From the NCBI RefSeq assembly GCF_025685565.1, contig NZ_JAGSYE010000001.1, forward strand, positions 124,001 to 188,000: a DNA stretch of 64,000 bases, given 5' to 3'. Positions 1-7,986 of the stretch are shown here, piece after piece. The position numbers and the translations under genes are program-made. Numbering within the stretch: the first letter of the stretch is position 1; each line of letters starts with the position of its first letter. This DNA is from Granulicella aggregans. Its GTDB lineage: Bacteria > Acidobacteriota > Terriglobia > Terriglobales > Acidobacteriaceae. The notes beneath the pieces were generated by a model. It saw nothing but the letters and a program-made list of their open reading frames with translations. It made no database searches and had not been told where the DNA came from.

Positions 1-1
1 C

Positions 2-778
2 ATGGACGACCCCAACGGCCCCAACGGCCCAGTCGCCTACTCCGAGGTCTTCGAAGGCCGCTTCGATGGCACAAGACTCGCCGCGTACCTCGCCTCCATA
101 GCCATAGCGAAAGAGAACTACGCAGGACACGACATCTACACCGTTCCCGTAGCGCTGGTCGAAGTCCCATCAAATGATGGGAAGCCGGCACAAGCCGTCC
201 GCCTGCTCCGTGTAACGCAGTTGGGATATGACACCCTCGCCGCCTCGAACATGCCGACGGCCGAGCAGATTCACTCCATCCTCGACCGCTACCGCGCCTC
301 GGCTTCGCCGTTCTCCGGCTCATCCCTGCTCAGCGCCCGCTATCACGATGTCCCGTTGCTTTCGACCGTATGGGCCATCGGACACATCGGTCTTCCCTTC
401 TCCGAGAACGGCAAGGTAACCGCCTTCGGCATGCAGCTTCCACTTCCTGAAGACACCACCTTCGTAGCGAGCCTGCGTTTTACTACCGCCCTGCGCCTCC
501 GAATCGACGAACTCTTGCCAACTCCAGCCGAAGCGGAGCAATCTGCCAGTGCACTCTCTGCCCTGCTCCAGCTATTCCGTTCAATCCAGAACGTCCAGTC
601 CCAACTGGATCCCGGCCAGCAGCAGTCGTCGCCAGAGAACGCTGCCGTCAAGCAGTTCCTCGAATCCGTCAAGATTGTCTCTCAGAAGGACCGCGCTACC
701 CTGACGGCGACGGTCCCTATCGATATCCTGAAACAGTTGACTGCGGCTACTGCGGACGCAACACCCGATTCACACTAA
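2..778 (+). CDS. Conserved protein of unknown function, probably 5'-partial
   Basis: An open frame of 258 codons begins with an ATG at the second base of the window, so the true start may lie to the left. I do not recognise the family. The visible part has no signal peptide or membrane segment. It is an alternating alpha/beta-looking protein with a Gln/Ser-rich stretch (about residues 195-215) before a final lysine- and threonine-rich segment. Segments such as FEGRFDGTRLAAYL and DVPLLSTVWAIGHIGL look like structured core. A small hairpin follows the stop codon, so this is probably the last gene of its unit. Function cannot be assigned. Confidence 0.6.
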   Translation: MDDPNGPNGPVAYSEVFEGRFDGTRLAAYLASIAIAKENYAGHDIYTVPVALVEVPSNDGKPAQAVRLLRVTQLGYDTLAASNMPTAEQIHSILDRYRASASPFSGSSLLSARYHDVPLLSTVWAIGHIGLPFSENGKVTAFGMQLPLPEDTTFVASLRFTTALRLRIDELLPTPAEAEQSASALSALLQLFRSIQNVQSQLDPGQQQSSPENAAVKQFLESVKIVSQKDRATLTATVPIDILKQLTAATADATPDSH

Positions 779-802
779 ACCGCATCCCATAGCTGAATAC
801 TG

Positions 803-821
803 AATCCCAGCTTCTGGGATT
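803..821 (+). terminator. Small hairpin after first gene
   Basis: A perfect 8-bp stem (AATCCCAG/CTGGGATT) with a 3-nt loop lies 25 bp after the stop codon of the upstream gene. There is no long T run, so it is a weak terminator candidate. Confidence 0.35.
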
Positions 822-884
822 TCTGAATCTCAGCCCGATCCCCAAGCGTCACTGCACTACCGAATCCTCTTTGAGGTCTCAGAC

Positions 885-2252
885 ATGTCCCTCCGCTCCA
901 AGTGCTTCGCTCTCGCTGCCGCCGCTGTCCTTATCTCACCGTTCGCGACCGCCCAATCCGGCACCGTGCTTACCGGGCAGGACGCCTTCACCGACTACTC
1001 GAAGGAACACCCCGGCGTCCGCCGTCATCTCACCGTCGCTGACCTTCCCGAGCCGAAGCCAGACGAGTCCGTCGATAACGGCCCTCCGGTGATCGCGCGG
1101 CCCGAGGGTGCGTGGCCCGTCGCGCCCGCAGGCTTCAAGGTGGAGATGTACGCCCAGGGCTTCACCGAGCCTCGCCTCATCCGCACCGCGCCCAATGGCG
1201 ATCTCTTCCTCGCCGACAGCAAAGCCGGTCAGGTCAAGGTCCTTCGCGGAGTCGGAGCTGACGGCAAGGTTGTCACTTCGGAGACCTTCGCCACCGGCCT
1301 CGATCATCCCTTCGGCATCGCCTTCTATCCCTCCGGCCCGAACCCCAAGTGGGTCTACATCGCCAACACCACCTCCGTCGTCCGCTTCGCGTACAAAGTC
1401 GGCGACCTGAAGGCCACCGGCGCACCAGAGACCATCGTTCCCACCCTTCCCGGCTACGCCCAGCTTCGCGGCGGCGGCCACTGGACCCGCGATGTCGTGT
1501 TCACCAAGGACGGCAGCAAGATGCTTATCTCCGTTGGCTCCGCCTCAAACGTCGACGACCCCGACACCCACCCCGGCGAGTTCCATCGCGCCGACGTCCT
1601 CGAGTTCACCCCGGCAGGCAAGTTCGTCAAGGTCTACGCCTACGGCCTCCGCAACTGCGTCGGTGAGGCCATCAACCCCATCACCGGCCAGCTCTGGTGC
1701 TCCACCAACGAACGCGACCGCCTCGGCAACAACCTCGTCCCCGACTACATCACCTCGGTCAAGGAAGACGGATTCTACGGCTGGCCCTGGTACTACATGG
1801 GCGGCCACCAGGATCCACGCCTTATCGGCACCCACCCCGAACTGAAGTCAAAGGTCCTCACCCCGGACGTCCTGGTCAACCCTCACTTCGCCTCTTTGGA
1901 ACTCACCTTCTACGCTCCCCCCGTCCGCTCCGACTCCTTCCCCGCCGAGTACAACGGCGATGGATTCGCCGCCGAGCACGGATCGTGGAACAGGGCGAAG
2001 CGTTCCGGCTATGAGGTCATCCGTATCCCGATGAAAGACGGCCATGCCACCGGCGAATACGAAGACTTCCTAACCGGCTTCGTCACCGACGACGGCAAGG
2101 TCTGGGGACGCCCTGTAGGCGTCACCGTGGGACACGACGGCTCGCTCTTCGTCACCGACGATGGCAGCCGCACCGTATGGCACGTCACCTACACCGGCAA
2201 CAAGGCAAACGCCTCGGTTCCGGCAGCAGACCAAGGCACCCAGTCTCGATAA
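885..2252 (+). CDS. Exported sorbosone dehydrogenase-like PQQ beta-propeller protein
   Basis: A 455-residue protein with a signal peptide (basic start, hydrophobic stretch, cleavage near the AxA at residues 21-23). It then reads like the soluble glucose/sorbosone dehydrogenase family, a six-bladed beta-propeller that oxidises sugars with PQQ in the periplasm. Supporting segments are the early FTEPRLIRTAPNGDLFLADS blade, the YGLRNCVGEAINP segment and the FAAEHGSWNRAKRSGYEV segment typical of sorbosone dehydrogenases. The substrate cannot be read from sequence. A GAGG lies eight bases before the ATG. The next gene starts 43 bp downstream on the same strand, so they may be co-transcribed. Family call is firm; the exact sugar is not. 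Confidence 0.85.
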   Translation: MSLRSKCFALAAAAVLISPFATAQSGTVLTGQDAFTDYSKEHPGVRRHLTVADLPEPKPDESVDNGPPVIARPEGAWPVAPAGFKVEMYAQGFTEPRLIRTAPNGDLFLADSKAGQVKVLRGVGADGKVVTSETFATGLDHPFGIAFYPSGPNPKWVYIANTTSVVRFAYKVGDLKATGAPETIVPTLPGYAQLRGGGHWTRDVVFTKDGSKMLISVGSASNVDDPDTHPGEFHRADVLEFTPAGKFVKVYAYGLRNCVGEAINPITGQLWCSTNERDRLGNNLVPDYITSVKEDGFYGWPWYYMGGHQDPRLIGTHPELKSKVLTPDVLVNPHFASLELTFYAPPVRSDSFPAEYNGDGFAAEHGSWNRAKRSGYEVIRIPMKDGHATGEYEDFLTGFVTDDGKVWGRPVGVTVGHDGSLFVTDDGSRTVWHVTYTGNKANASVPAADQGTQSR

Positions 2253-2295
2253 TTCATGCTCGCGCTTTAGACTGGATAGGAGGAAGCGCGAAGGT

Positions 2296-3171
2296 ATGAG
2301 ATTCATGTTGAACGGGCACCGCAGGTCTTTTCTAACTACCGCTGTTGCTGTGCTCATGACGGCCTCAATAGGCCACTCATGGGCACAGCAGACGGCCAAG
2401 GTCGATCAAAAAGCTCTTCTGACCCAGGTTCGTCACGCTTATTACCTGCCTTCAGACCGCGGCGTACAGGGTTTCTCCTGCAACGTGTCCTTCGACTGGG
2501 CGGCGGTGCTCGAACGCGCCTCGGGCCGTAAGATTCCCGCAAAAGAACCTACCCTCGTATCACTCAAGAGCGCCACGACCAACGTCGTGAACGACTACGC
2601 CAAAGGCGCTGTCGTGAAGGGCACCTATCCCGGTGCCCAGCCGCTGGCCGGATCGCCCGTAGCCAGCCGCCAGAAGATCCTGAACAACCTCGTCAAAGCC
2701 AGCCTCGATGGCTGGGACCCCTTCCTCAGCAACCGCATCTTTCCCCTCGAAGCCACCTCCTACCGCTTCGAGTCCGTACCCACCGGCTACCGGCTCACGC
2801 TCGATGGCGGAACCTTCTTCTCCATCCTCGACCTCGACCCGAAGCTGAAGATCACCCACGGCGAAAGCCACCTCAACGGCACTACCACCGAGTTCACTCC
2901 CGAGTTCGACACCAGCACCCACGGCTGGCTGCTCACCTCGCTCAAGACCGTCACCACCCATGCAGCAACCGGACTGGCAGCCGAGACCAAGGCAGCAAGC
3001 TCCTCTTCTCCGTCCGAGGATGAGGACAAAGCAAGCTTCATCTACTCCTACCAGTTCGTCGACGATCTTCTGGTCCCAAAGCGCGTCATCGTGCAGTACG
3101 GTGACGGCCAGGAAACCCCCTACGAACTGACCGACTGCACCCTGATCAAAACCTCACCCGTAAAGCCTTAA
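2296..3171 (+). CDS. Exported protein of unknown function
   Basis: I choose the ATG at 2296, which follows an AGGAGG at 2278-2283 and begins a signal peptide (RRSF then a hydrophobic stretch, cleavage after SWAQ). A longer frame from 2161 would overlap the preceding gene. A further ATG at 2305 is also possible. The mature protein of about 265 residues is rich in beta-strand patterns and aromatic-threonine pairs, with a serine-rich low-complexity stretch near residues 235-245. It slightly resembles periplasmic lipid- or lipoprotein-carrier folds but carries no motif that lets me name it. Confidence 0.7.
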   Translation: MRFMLNGHRRSFLTTAVAVLMTASIGHSWAQQTAKVDQKALLTQVRHAYYLPSDRGVQGFSCNVSFDWAAVLERASGRKIPAKEPTLVSLKSATTNVVNDYAKGAVVKGTYPGAQPLAGSPVASRQKILNNLVKASLDGWDPFLSNRIFPLEATSYRFESVPTGYRLTLDGGTFFSILDLDPKLKITHGESHLNGTTTEFTPEFDTSTHGWLLTSLKTVTTHAATGLAAETKAASSSSPSEDEDKASFIYSYQFVDDLLVPKRVIVQYGDGQETPYELTDCTLIKTSPVKP

Positions 3172-3189
3172 TCGCCTAAACCTGATCCG

Positions 3190-3248
3190 TCCGTCATCCT
3201 GAGCGAAGCCACGCGCGGTCTCATCGCGCGTGGCGAAGTCGAAGGACC
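3190..3248. repeat. Intergenic palindromic repeat of the GTCATCCTGAGCGAAG type
   Basis: The intergenic DNA reads CGTCATCCTGAGCGAAG, then a 10-bp perfect stem (GCCACGCGCG at 3208-3217, CGCGCGTGGC at 3225-3234, 7-nt loop), then CGAAGTCGAAGGACCC. Phrases of this kind recur between genes in many bacterial genomes, including Acidobacteriota, as dispersed imperfect palindromes. Only one copy is seen here, so repeat status rests on prior knowledge. Confidence 0.5.
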
Positions 3249-3394
3249 CCGAGCGATTCCATCTCGCCGCTGCATTCGGTCGCTTCACGCTTTCTTGTTA
3301 AACCGCTTCAAAACTTCTCCCCTTGGCGCGTTCTGCGTAAACTTTGGCGCATTTTGCATCTCGCTCAAGTCCAGTACGATCTACTCTTTGACAC

Positions 3395-4456
3395 ATGTAC
3401 AACGCAAAAGCCTACTCCGCTGCCAGTGCGTCATCGCCGCTTGCATCCACCACGATCGCGCGGCGCGATCCAACCCCGACCGATGTGCAGATTGAGATTC
3501 TCTTCTGCGGCATCTGTCACTCTGACCTTCACCAGGCCCGCAACGAGTGGAGCGGCTTCATGCCCACCGTCTACCCCTGCGTTCCCGGCCACGAGATCGT
3601 CGGCCGCGTCACCAGCGTCGGCTCCGCTGTCACAAAGTTCAAGGCGGGCGACCTCGCCGCCGTCGGCTGCTTGGTCGACTCCGACGGAACCTGCCCGGAG
3701 TGCCTCGCTGGCTTCGAGCAGTTCTGCCCCAACGCCACCCTCACCTATAACTTCCCCGACAAGCATACCGGCGGCGTCACCTACGGCGGCTACTCTGACA
3801 GCGTCGTCGTCGACGAGCGCTTCGTCCTCAAAGTCCCCTCGAACCTCGACCTCGCAGGCGCGGCACCGCTGCTCTGCGCCGGAATCACCACCTACTCCCC
3901 CATGCACCACTGGGGAGTGACCAAGGGCAAGAAGGTCGGCGTCGTCGGCCTCGGCGGCCTCGGCCACATGGGCGTGAAGTTCGCCCACCACCTCGGCGCG
4001 GAGGTCGTTCTCTTCACCACCTCGCCCAACAAGAAGGACGACGCCATCCGCCTCGGCGCGAACGAAGTCGTCGTCTCGAAGAACGCCGATGAGATGGCAA
4101 AACATACAGGCAGCTTCGACTTCATCCTCGACTGCGTCTCCGCCGACCACGACATCAACGCCTACCTCAACCTCCTTCGCCGCGACGGCAACATCTGCCT
4201 CGTCGGCGCTCCCGAAAAGCCCCTCGCCGTCTCTGCCTTCAACCTGCTCTTTGGCCGTAAGAGCCTCTCCGGCTCGCCTATCGGCGGCCTCGCCGAGACC
4301 CAGGAGATGCTCGACTTCTGCGGCCAGCACAACATCACCTCAGACGTCGAGATCATCCCCATCCAGAAGGTGAACGACGCCTACGACCGCCTGCTGAAGC
4401 AGGACGTAAAGTATCGCTTCGTCATCGACATGGCATCGCTCAAGACCGAGGCATAA
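3395..4456 (+). CDS. Zinc-dependent NAD(P) alcohol dehydrogenase, YahK/cinnamyl-alcohol type
   Basis: A 353-residue medium-chain dehydrogenase that interconverts aldehydes and alcohols with NAD(P)H in the cytoplasm. The catalytic zinc ligands are visible as C41 in CGICHSD, H66-E67 in PGHEIVG and C157 in LLCAGITTYSP. The Rossmann motif GLGGLGHMG lies near residues 188-196. The structural zinc loop is incomplete: C100, C103 and C111 are present, but residue 97, normally the first cysteine, is Asp (VDSDGTC). That variant also occurs in relatives as I recall them. No strong ribosome site precedes the ATG. The AraC-type regulator starts 4 bp after its stop, suggesting co-transcription and possible control by that regulator. 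Confidence 0.9.
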   Translation: MYNAKAYSAASASSPLASTTIARRDPTPTDVQIEILFCGICHSDLHQARNEWSGFMPTVYPCVPGHEIVGRVTSVGSAVTKFKAGDLAAVGCLVDSDGTCPECLAGFEQFCPNATLTYNFPDKHTGGVTYGGYSDSVVVDERFVLKVPSNLDLAGAAPLLCAGITTYSPMHHWGVTKGKKVGVVGLGGLGHMGVKFAHHLGAEVVLFTTSPNKKDDAIRLGANEVVVSKNADEMAKHTGSFDFILDCVSADHDINAYLNLLRRDGNICLVGAPEKPLAVSAFNLLFGRKSLSGSPIGGLAETQEMLDFCGQHNITSDVEIIPIQKVNDAYDRLLKQDVKYRFVIDMASLKTEA

Positions 4457-4460
4457 CCCC

Positions 4461-5498
4461 ATGGGCAGACACTTCCGGATTCCCGGCCGACTGCACGCAA
4501 GACTGCAGGAAGCGGGAATCCGTGTGCCTGCTCTGCTTCAAAGCGCGGGCCTGCCGCCAGGCCTCTTCGACCAGCCCCGCATCCTCGTCACGACCGAGGA
4601 GCTCTTCGCTCTCTGGTGTGAAATAGGCCGCGCCGGCCGCGCCTCCATCGGCCTCGCTTTGGGTACAGAAGCAAAGGCCGAGAACTTCGACCCCATCACC
4701 CTTGCCGCTCTCGCTGCCCCGTCTTTTGGCGAGGCCATGCGCCAGGTAGCCCGCTACAAGACGCTCTCCTGCCCCGAGGAGATCCATCACGAGACCCACG
4801 CCGGAGAGTGGAGCATCCACTTCCGCTGGCTCCTGGCTGAGAGCCCCGAACCCAAGGTCCTCACCGACCTCTGCTTCGCCTGGATACTGTCGATCGCCCG
4901 CCACGGCACCGGCCAATCCATCTCCCCGCTACGCATCGTGTTGAAGCGACCGGCCCCTAAACACAGAGTGTTCGAGCGCCACTTCGACTGCCCCGTCACC
5001 TACAGCGGCTCAAAAAATTCCATCATCTTCCGCGAGTCCGACACCGCGCTACCCTTCATCACGCGTAACGCCGAACTCCTCGGCATGCTCGCACCGCAGT
5101 TCGACCAGGAGCTGAAGCAGACAGGCGCGCAGCACACCTTCGCCGAAGGCGTCCGCGCAGCTATTCAACGAAAGCTCATCGGTGGCCGCCCAAAGATGCG
5201 GGAGATCGCCCGTGAGCTGCACCTCAGCTCACGCACGCTGCAGCGACGCCTGCAGGACGACGGCTTCACCTTCCAGCAAGTCATGGAGCAGTCGCGCCAC
5301 CAGCTGGCCCGCCACTATCTGAAGAACTCCATGCTCGGCCTCAACGAGGCTGCCTACATGCTCGGCTACGTCGACTCAAACTCCTTCGTCCGCGCCTTCC
5401 GTACCTGGGAAGGTCTCCCGCCAGCACACTGGCGCGAACTGGAACGATCGAAAACCCAGCCCGAGACGACAGAAGAACTCGAAGCCTGCCTGACATAG
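4461..5498 (+). CDS. AraC-family transcriptional regulator
   Basis: A 345-residue regulator with the N-terminal arabinose-binding-like domain of the OruR/ArgR group (about residues 20-200) and a C-terminal AraC double helix-turn-helix (about 248-330). The HTH segments are MREIARELHLSSRTLQRRL and NEAAYMLGYVDSNSFVRAFR followed by W-G-PPAHWR. It starts 4 bp after the alcohol dehydrogenase and probably controls it in response to an unknown ligand. A strong hairpin follows the stop, marking the end of the two-gene unit. Confidence 0.88.
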   Translation: MGRHFRIPGRLHARLQEAGIRVPALLQSAGLPPGLFDQPRILVTTEELFALWCEIGRAGRASIGLALGTEAKAENFDPITLAALAAPSFGEAMRQVARYKTLSCPEEIHHETHAGEWSIHFRWLLAESPEPKVLTDLCFAWILSIARHGTGQSISPLRIVLKRPAPKHRVFERHFDCPVTYSGSKNSIIFRESDTALPFITRNAELLGMLAPQFDQELKQTGAQHTFAEGVRAAIQRKLIGGRPKMREIARELHLSSRTLQRRLQDDGFTFQQVMEQSRHQLARHYLKNSMLGLNEAAYMLGYVDSNSFVRAFRTWEGLPPAHWRELERSKTQPETTEELEACLT

Positions 5499-5536
5499 CG
5501 GGGGATCAGCTTCCGGACCGAACGCTGATCCCCCGC
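5498..5536 (+). terminator. Perfect 13-bp hairpin ending the adh-araC unit
   Basis: GCGGGGGATCAGC at 5498-5510 pairs perfectly with 5524-5536, loop 13 nt, beginning on the last base of the stop codon. No T tract follows, so it may act as a transcript-end stabiliser or need Rho. Confidence 0.6.
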
Positions 5537-5822
5537 AACTCCGTCGCAACCCTCGCCTTATCCATCCCGTGTCTGCGCGATGTCCTCTTCGAAGCGGGAT
5601 GAACTCTGCTCGTTCAGAGACAGAAATGAGCCTCCCCGGATGGCGTTTCATTCGCTTCCTCAGCGACGCTGTTTTCCGACATACGTTTTATAAACTTCAC
5701 TCCACTGAGGAAAGATGTCGCTAAAAATAAAGGTATTTAGCGTCTTTTCGAAATTCATTGACAATCGTATATCTATAAATTTATAGTGATGAAGGTTACT
5801 TCTAATCAAATTCGAGGTTCTT
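5499..5822. other. 324-bp intergenic region before the TonB-like gene
   Basis: The left part holds the hairpin described at 5498-5536. The middle (about 5540-5690) shows nothing recognisable. The right part is strikingly AT-rich and holds a sigma-70 promoter and a 14-bp palindrome directly before the next gene. Confidence 0.6.
5758..5787 (+). promoter_or_regulatory. Sigma-70 promoter with overlapping palindromic operator
   Basis: A perfect -35 box TTGACA (5758-5763) is followed, 18 bp on, by TATAGT (5782-5787). The -10 overlaps a perfect 14-bp palindrome CTATAAATTTATAG (5773-5786), a position suited to a repressor. Expected transcription start is near 5794, giving a leader of about 30 nt that includes a GAGG ribosome site. 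Confidence 0.65.
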
Positions 5823-6302
5823 ATGCGCCAAGCTCTTACGATTGCAGCCGCCCTCTTGCTCCCGACCATGCTTCACGCCCAGGCAATGGTGCCTGCAACC
5901 ACTCAGGCGTCGCCCGTGATTGAAGCTCGCCTGACCCTGCCGGCAGAGCCCGGTCAGCCCTCGGCTGTCGCCTACGGCTTCGACGGTGTCCCAGTAGCCT
6001 CTCCGCTCCGCGTCACAACCGGCATCACCCCGCCCGAGCTGATTTCGCAGGCCGATATCCACGCGGACAACGACGTCCGCTGGCACGCGTCGGGTGAAGA
6101 CAAGGTCGTCGTCGTCTCGATGATCGTCAACAAGGCCGGCAAGCCCACCAATCTGAAGATCACCAAGTCCGCCGGCCCGGAGCTCGACAACAACGTCCTC
6201 GCTTCGGTAGCCAAGTACCGCTACAAGCCCGGCCAGTTGAACCACCAGCCCACCGAGGTGGAAGTGAACCTCGAGGTCATCATCCACGCCCCCAGCTTCT
6301 AA
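5823..6302 (+). CDS. Small secreted protein with TonB C-terminal-like domain
   Basis: A 159-residue protein with a signal peptide ending near LHAQA (residues 17-21). Its C-terminal 90 residues have the beta-alpha-beta pattern of TonB C-terminal domains: VVVVSMIVNKAGKPTNLKI, then a helix with AGPELDNNVLASV, then KYRYKPG and VEVNLEVII. TonB normally is anchored in the inner membrane and transmits energy to outer-membrane receptors. Here there is no retained anchor or proline-rich linker, so energy transduction is doubtful and a free periplasmic binding role is more likely. The gene stands alone between its own promoter and a terminator. Confidence 0.75.
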   Translation: MRQALTIAAALLLPTMLHAQAMVPATTQASPVIEARLTLPAEPGQPSAVAYGFDGVPVASPLRVTTGITPPELISQADIHADNDVRWHASGEDKVVVVSMIVNKAGKPTNLKITKSAGPELDNNVLASVAKYRYKPGQLNHQPTEVEVNLEVIIHAPSF

Positions 6303-6362
6303 AGATTCGAAGGCGAAGCTTGATCCGGCTCGCCCTGCTGCAAACCTTTTGCCTCTACCCCG

Positions 6363-6395
6363 CTGGGCAGACTCGATGAGTCCGCCCAGTTTTGT
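6363..6395 (+). terminator. Rho-independent terminator of TonB-like gene
   Basis: CTGGGC-A-GACTC / GAGTC-C-GCCCAG with a 3-nt loop and one internal mismatch, followed immediately by TTTTGTTT. It lies 61 bp after the stop codon. Confidence 0.8.
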
Positions 6396-6441
6396 TTGTG
6401 TAGAAGGTTTTGTATCTACCGCCAATAGGAACATTGCCCGC

Positions 6442-6855
6442 TTACCGTGTGGCGACCTTGCGAGGACGCCCACCAAGAGCTCCGTTAGCGCGGGCGGCGG
6501 CGACTTTGCCGGTGCTGCGAGACTTGCCACCCTGCGCACCAAGGCGGGAGGCCATCCACTTGCGCGAGCCGAGGAAGCCTTCAAGCAGCGCGGGGACGTA
6601 GAGATCGGCATCAAGCTTGGGGAAGTGAATGCCGAAGCCCGAGGGTGTGATTTCGATAGTAGAGAGCTGAATGGGAGTGGCATCTTCCAGGCCTTGCGCG
6701 TCTTTCGGCGAGAACATGAGCTCTACCTTGGAACTCAGGGTCAGCACGACACGGTCAGCTTTGCGATCGTAACGGGCAGCGACGGCGTGTGGCGTATTGC
6801 TGCGGAGTTCGCCCATTTGAGCCGTGGCGGCGGCGTATTCGTCAGTAGAGATCAT
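6442..6855 (-). CDS. DUF2442 domain protein
   Basis: A 137-residue protein whose middle reads as DUF2442: ITPSGFGIHFPKLDADLYV and PALLEGFLG (about residues 68-95). DUF2442 proteins are small, of unknown biochemical role, and often sit with toxin-antitoxin or DUF4160 genes. The C-terminal tail is basic (GGKSRSTGKVAAARANGALGG region, ending RPRKVATR) and may touch nucleic acid. The ATG has a GGAGGGAG ribosome site about six bases upstream. It lies 27 bp downstream of the first VapC gene on the same strand and may be a third member of that operon. Confidence 0.8.
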   Translation of the reverse strand: MISTDEYAAATAQMGELRSNTPHAVAARYDRKADRVVLTLSSKVELMFSPKDAQGLEDATPIQLSTIEITPSGFGIHFPKLDADLYVPALLEGFLGSRKWMASRLGAQGGKSRSTGKVAAARANGALGGRPRKVATR

Positions 6856-6882
6856 GCATCTCCCTCCATGCTGCGAATAGCA

Positions 6883-7272
6883 CTATTGCCAGATTCCCTG
6901 AATGTCGTACTTATAGAACTCATCGTCACGTGTCAGAACAGGAATATTGTTCGCAATTGCTTGAGCAATGACCATTCGGTCGAAGGGATCGCTGTGATGG
7001 TGTGGGAGCGACGCGGCAGAGAGAATCAGAGAGCGGTCGATTGGAAGAAAGGTCACGCCGAGCTCGTCAATACGCTGCATCGTTCCCGCAACGGATGTAC
7101 CAGCCAAGAGTAGCTTGCCTCGACCAACCTTATTGAGGATTTCCCAGAGCACGGCATGGCTGATGACGAGTTCATTGTCCTTATCAGCGAGCAGTTCTCT
7201 CACCCGATCTGTCAGCATGGGCGGAGCGTAGATCGCCCAGAGCAGCGTGTGCGAGTCGAGAAGGAGCTTCAA
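6883..7272 (-). CDS. PIN-domain toxin, VapC family (copy 1)
   Basis: A 129-residue PIN-domain RNase. The expected acidic site residues are D6 (LLLDSHTLLWA), E44 (WEILNK), D95 and D98 (HHHSDPFDRM) and D116 (TRDDEF). Such toxins cut specific RNAs and are neutralised by the partner encoded just upstream. The start is a TTG whose last bases form the TGA stop of the antitoxin (TTGA overlap), giving tight translational coupling. It is a paralogue of the VapC at 7600-7986. Confidence 0.88.
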   Translation of the reverse strand: MKLLLDSHTLLWAIYAPPMLTDRVRELLADKDNELVISHAVLWEILNKVGRGKLLLAGTSVAGTMQRIDELGVTFLPIDRSLILSAASLPHHHSDPFDRMVIAQAIANNIPVLTRDDEFYKYDIQGIWQ

Positions 7273-7538
7273 GTCTCGCCCGACGACATAAGAGGGCGGT
7301 CGCCGAGGTCAGCATCCATCGCCTGCCACTCTTCAAAGGTGGGCACGCGAAGTTCGCCGACTCCAGCGCCGAGGATGCGCTTGCCCGTTGCAGGCTGCTC
7401 CTTTGCGGAAGCAGATTCCACGAGGACGAGGCGCACCGAAGGTTGGCCGGGGCGCGTGAGCTCCACCTCTTCGCCGGTGTCGATGGCGGTGAGGATGTCG
7501 GCGAAGTGCTCTTGCGCGTATTGGGCGCTGACCTTCAT
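7269..7538 (-). CDS. Phd/YefM-type antitoxin (copy 1)
   Basis: An 89-residue antitoxin. The N-terminal MKVSAQYAQEHFADILTAID is the Phd/YefM-type fold that dimerises and binds operator DNA. The C-terminal part should wrap the toxin. The frame is open further upstream, but the ATG at 7538 aligns exactly with that of copy 2. The first 13 codons plus upstream DNA are almost identical to copy 2. The stop overlaps the toxin start by 4 nt. Confidence 0.85.
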   Translation of the reverse strand: MKVSAQYAQEHFADILTAIDTGEEVELTRPGQPSVRLVLVESASAKEQPATGKRILGAGVGELRVPTFEEWQAMDADLGDRPLMSSGET

Positions 7539-7576
7539 GGGTTTAGGGTAGTGGAGCGGGGTTGTGGGGTCAATCC
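7499..7576. repeat. 78-bp near-identical block, copy 1 (pair at 8216-8293)
   Basis: Covers the first 39 nt or so of the antitoxin gene and about 38 nt upstream. It matches 8216-8293 at a fixed offset of 717 bp with about three differences. The upstream part is the likely promoter/operator, so the two antitoxins may bind each other's operators. Confidence 0.85.
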
Positions 7577-7599
7577 AGTATTGCGCTGGACATGGACGT

Positions 7600-7986
7600 T
7601 TACCAGATCGTCGGCACGGCATACTCCCGAATCTCTGGATCGAGCGTCATCAGCGGAATGCTTTCAGCCAAAGCCTGGGCCACAAGCAGGCGGTCGCCTG
7701 GATCGTGATGAATCTGCGGTAGACTCGCTGCGGCAAGAATGTGATCGAGCGTCACAGGCAGGAAGCTGTCGGAAAGTCTCTGGATGCGGGCGAAGACACC
7801 GGTCAAGGATGTCCCGGCGATAGGCAGCTTGCCACGCCCGACCTTGTTAAGAAGCTCCTGAAGCGTAACGTGGCTGACGACAAACTCATTGGATAGGTCG
7901 GACAGAAGCGTCGTTGCGAGCGGGGAGAGCCTATCCGGCGAATAGATCGCCCAAACGACAGCGTGCGAGTCAAGCAGGTATCTCAG
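7600..7986 (-). CDS. PIN-domain toxin, VapC family (copy 2), apparent CTG start
   Basis: Reading the minus strand from 7986 gives a complete 128-residue PIN protein collinear with copy 1: D6 in YLLDSHAVVWAIY, E44 in LQELLNKVGRGKL, acidic pair in IHHDPGDRLLVAQA and D in LMTLDPEI. No ATG, GTG or TTG exists between the in-frame stop at 7990-7992 and a TTG at 7806, and starting at 7806 would delete the N-terminal half including two catalytic acids. The CTG at 7984-7986 sits where copy 1 has its TTG and overlaps the antitoxin TGA (CTGA). I infer a CTG start made workable by translational coupling. Confidence 0.75.
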   Translation of the reverse strand: MRYLLDSHAVVWAIYSPDRLSPLATTLLSDLSNEFVVSHVTLQELLNKVGRGKLPIAGTSLTGVFARIQRLSDSFLPVTLDHILAAASLPQIHHDPGDRLLVAQALAESIPLMTLDPEIREYAVPTIW

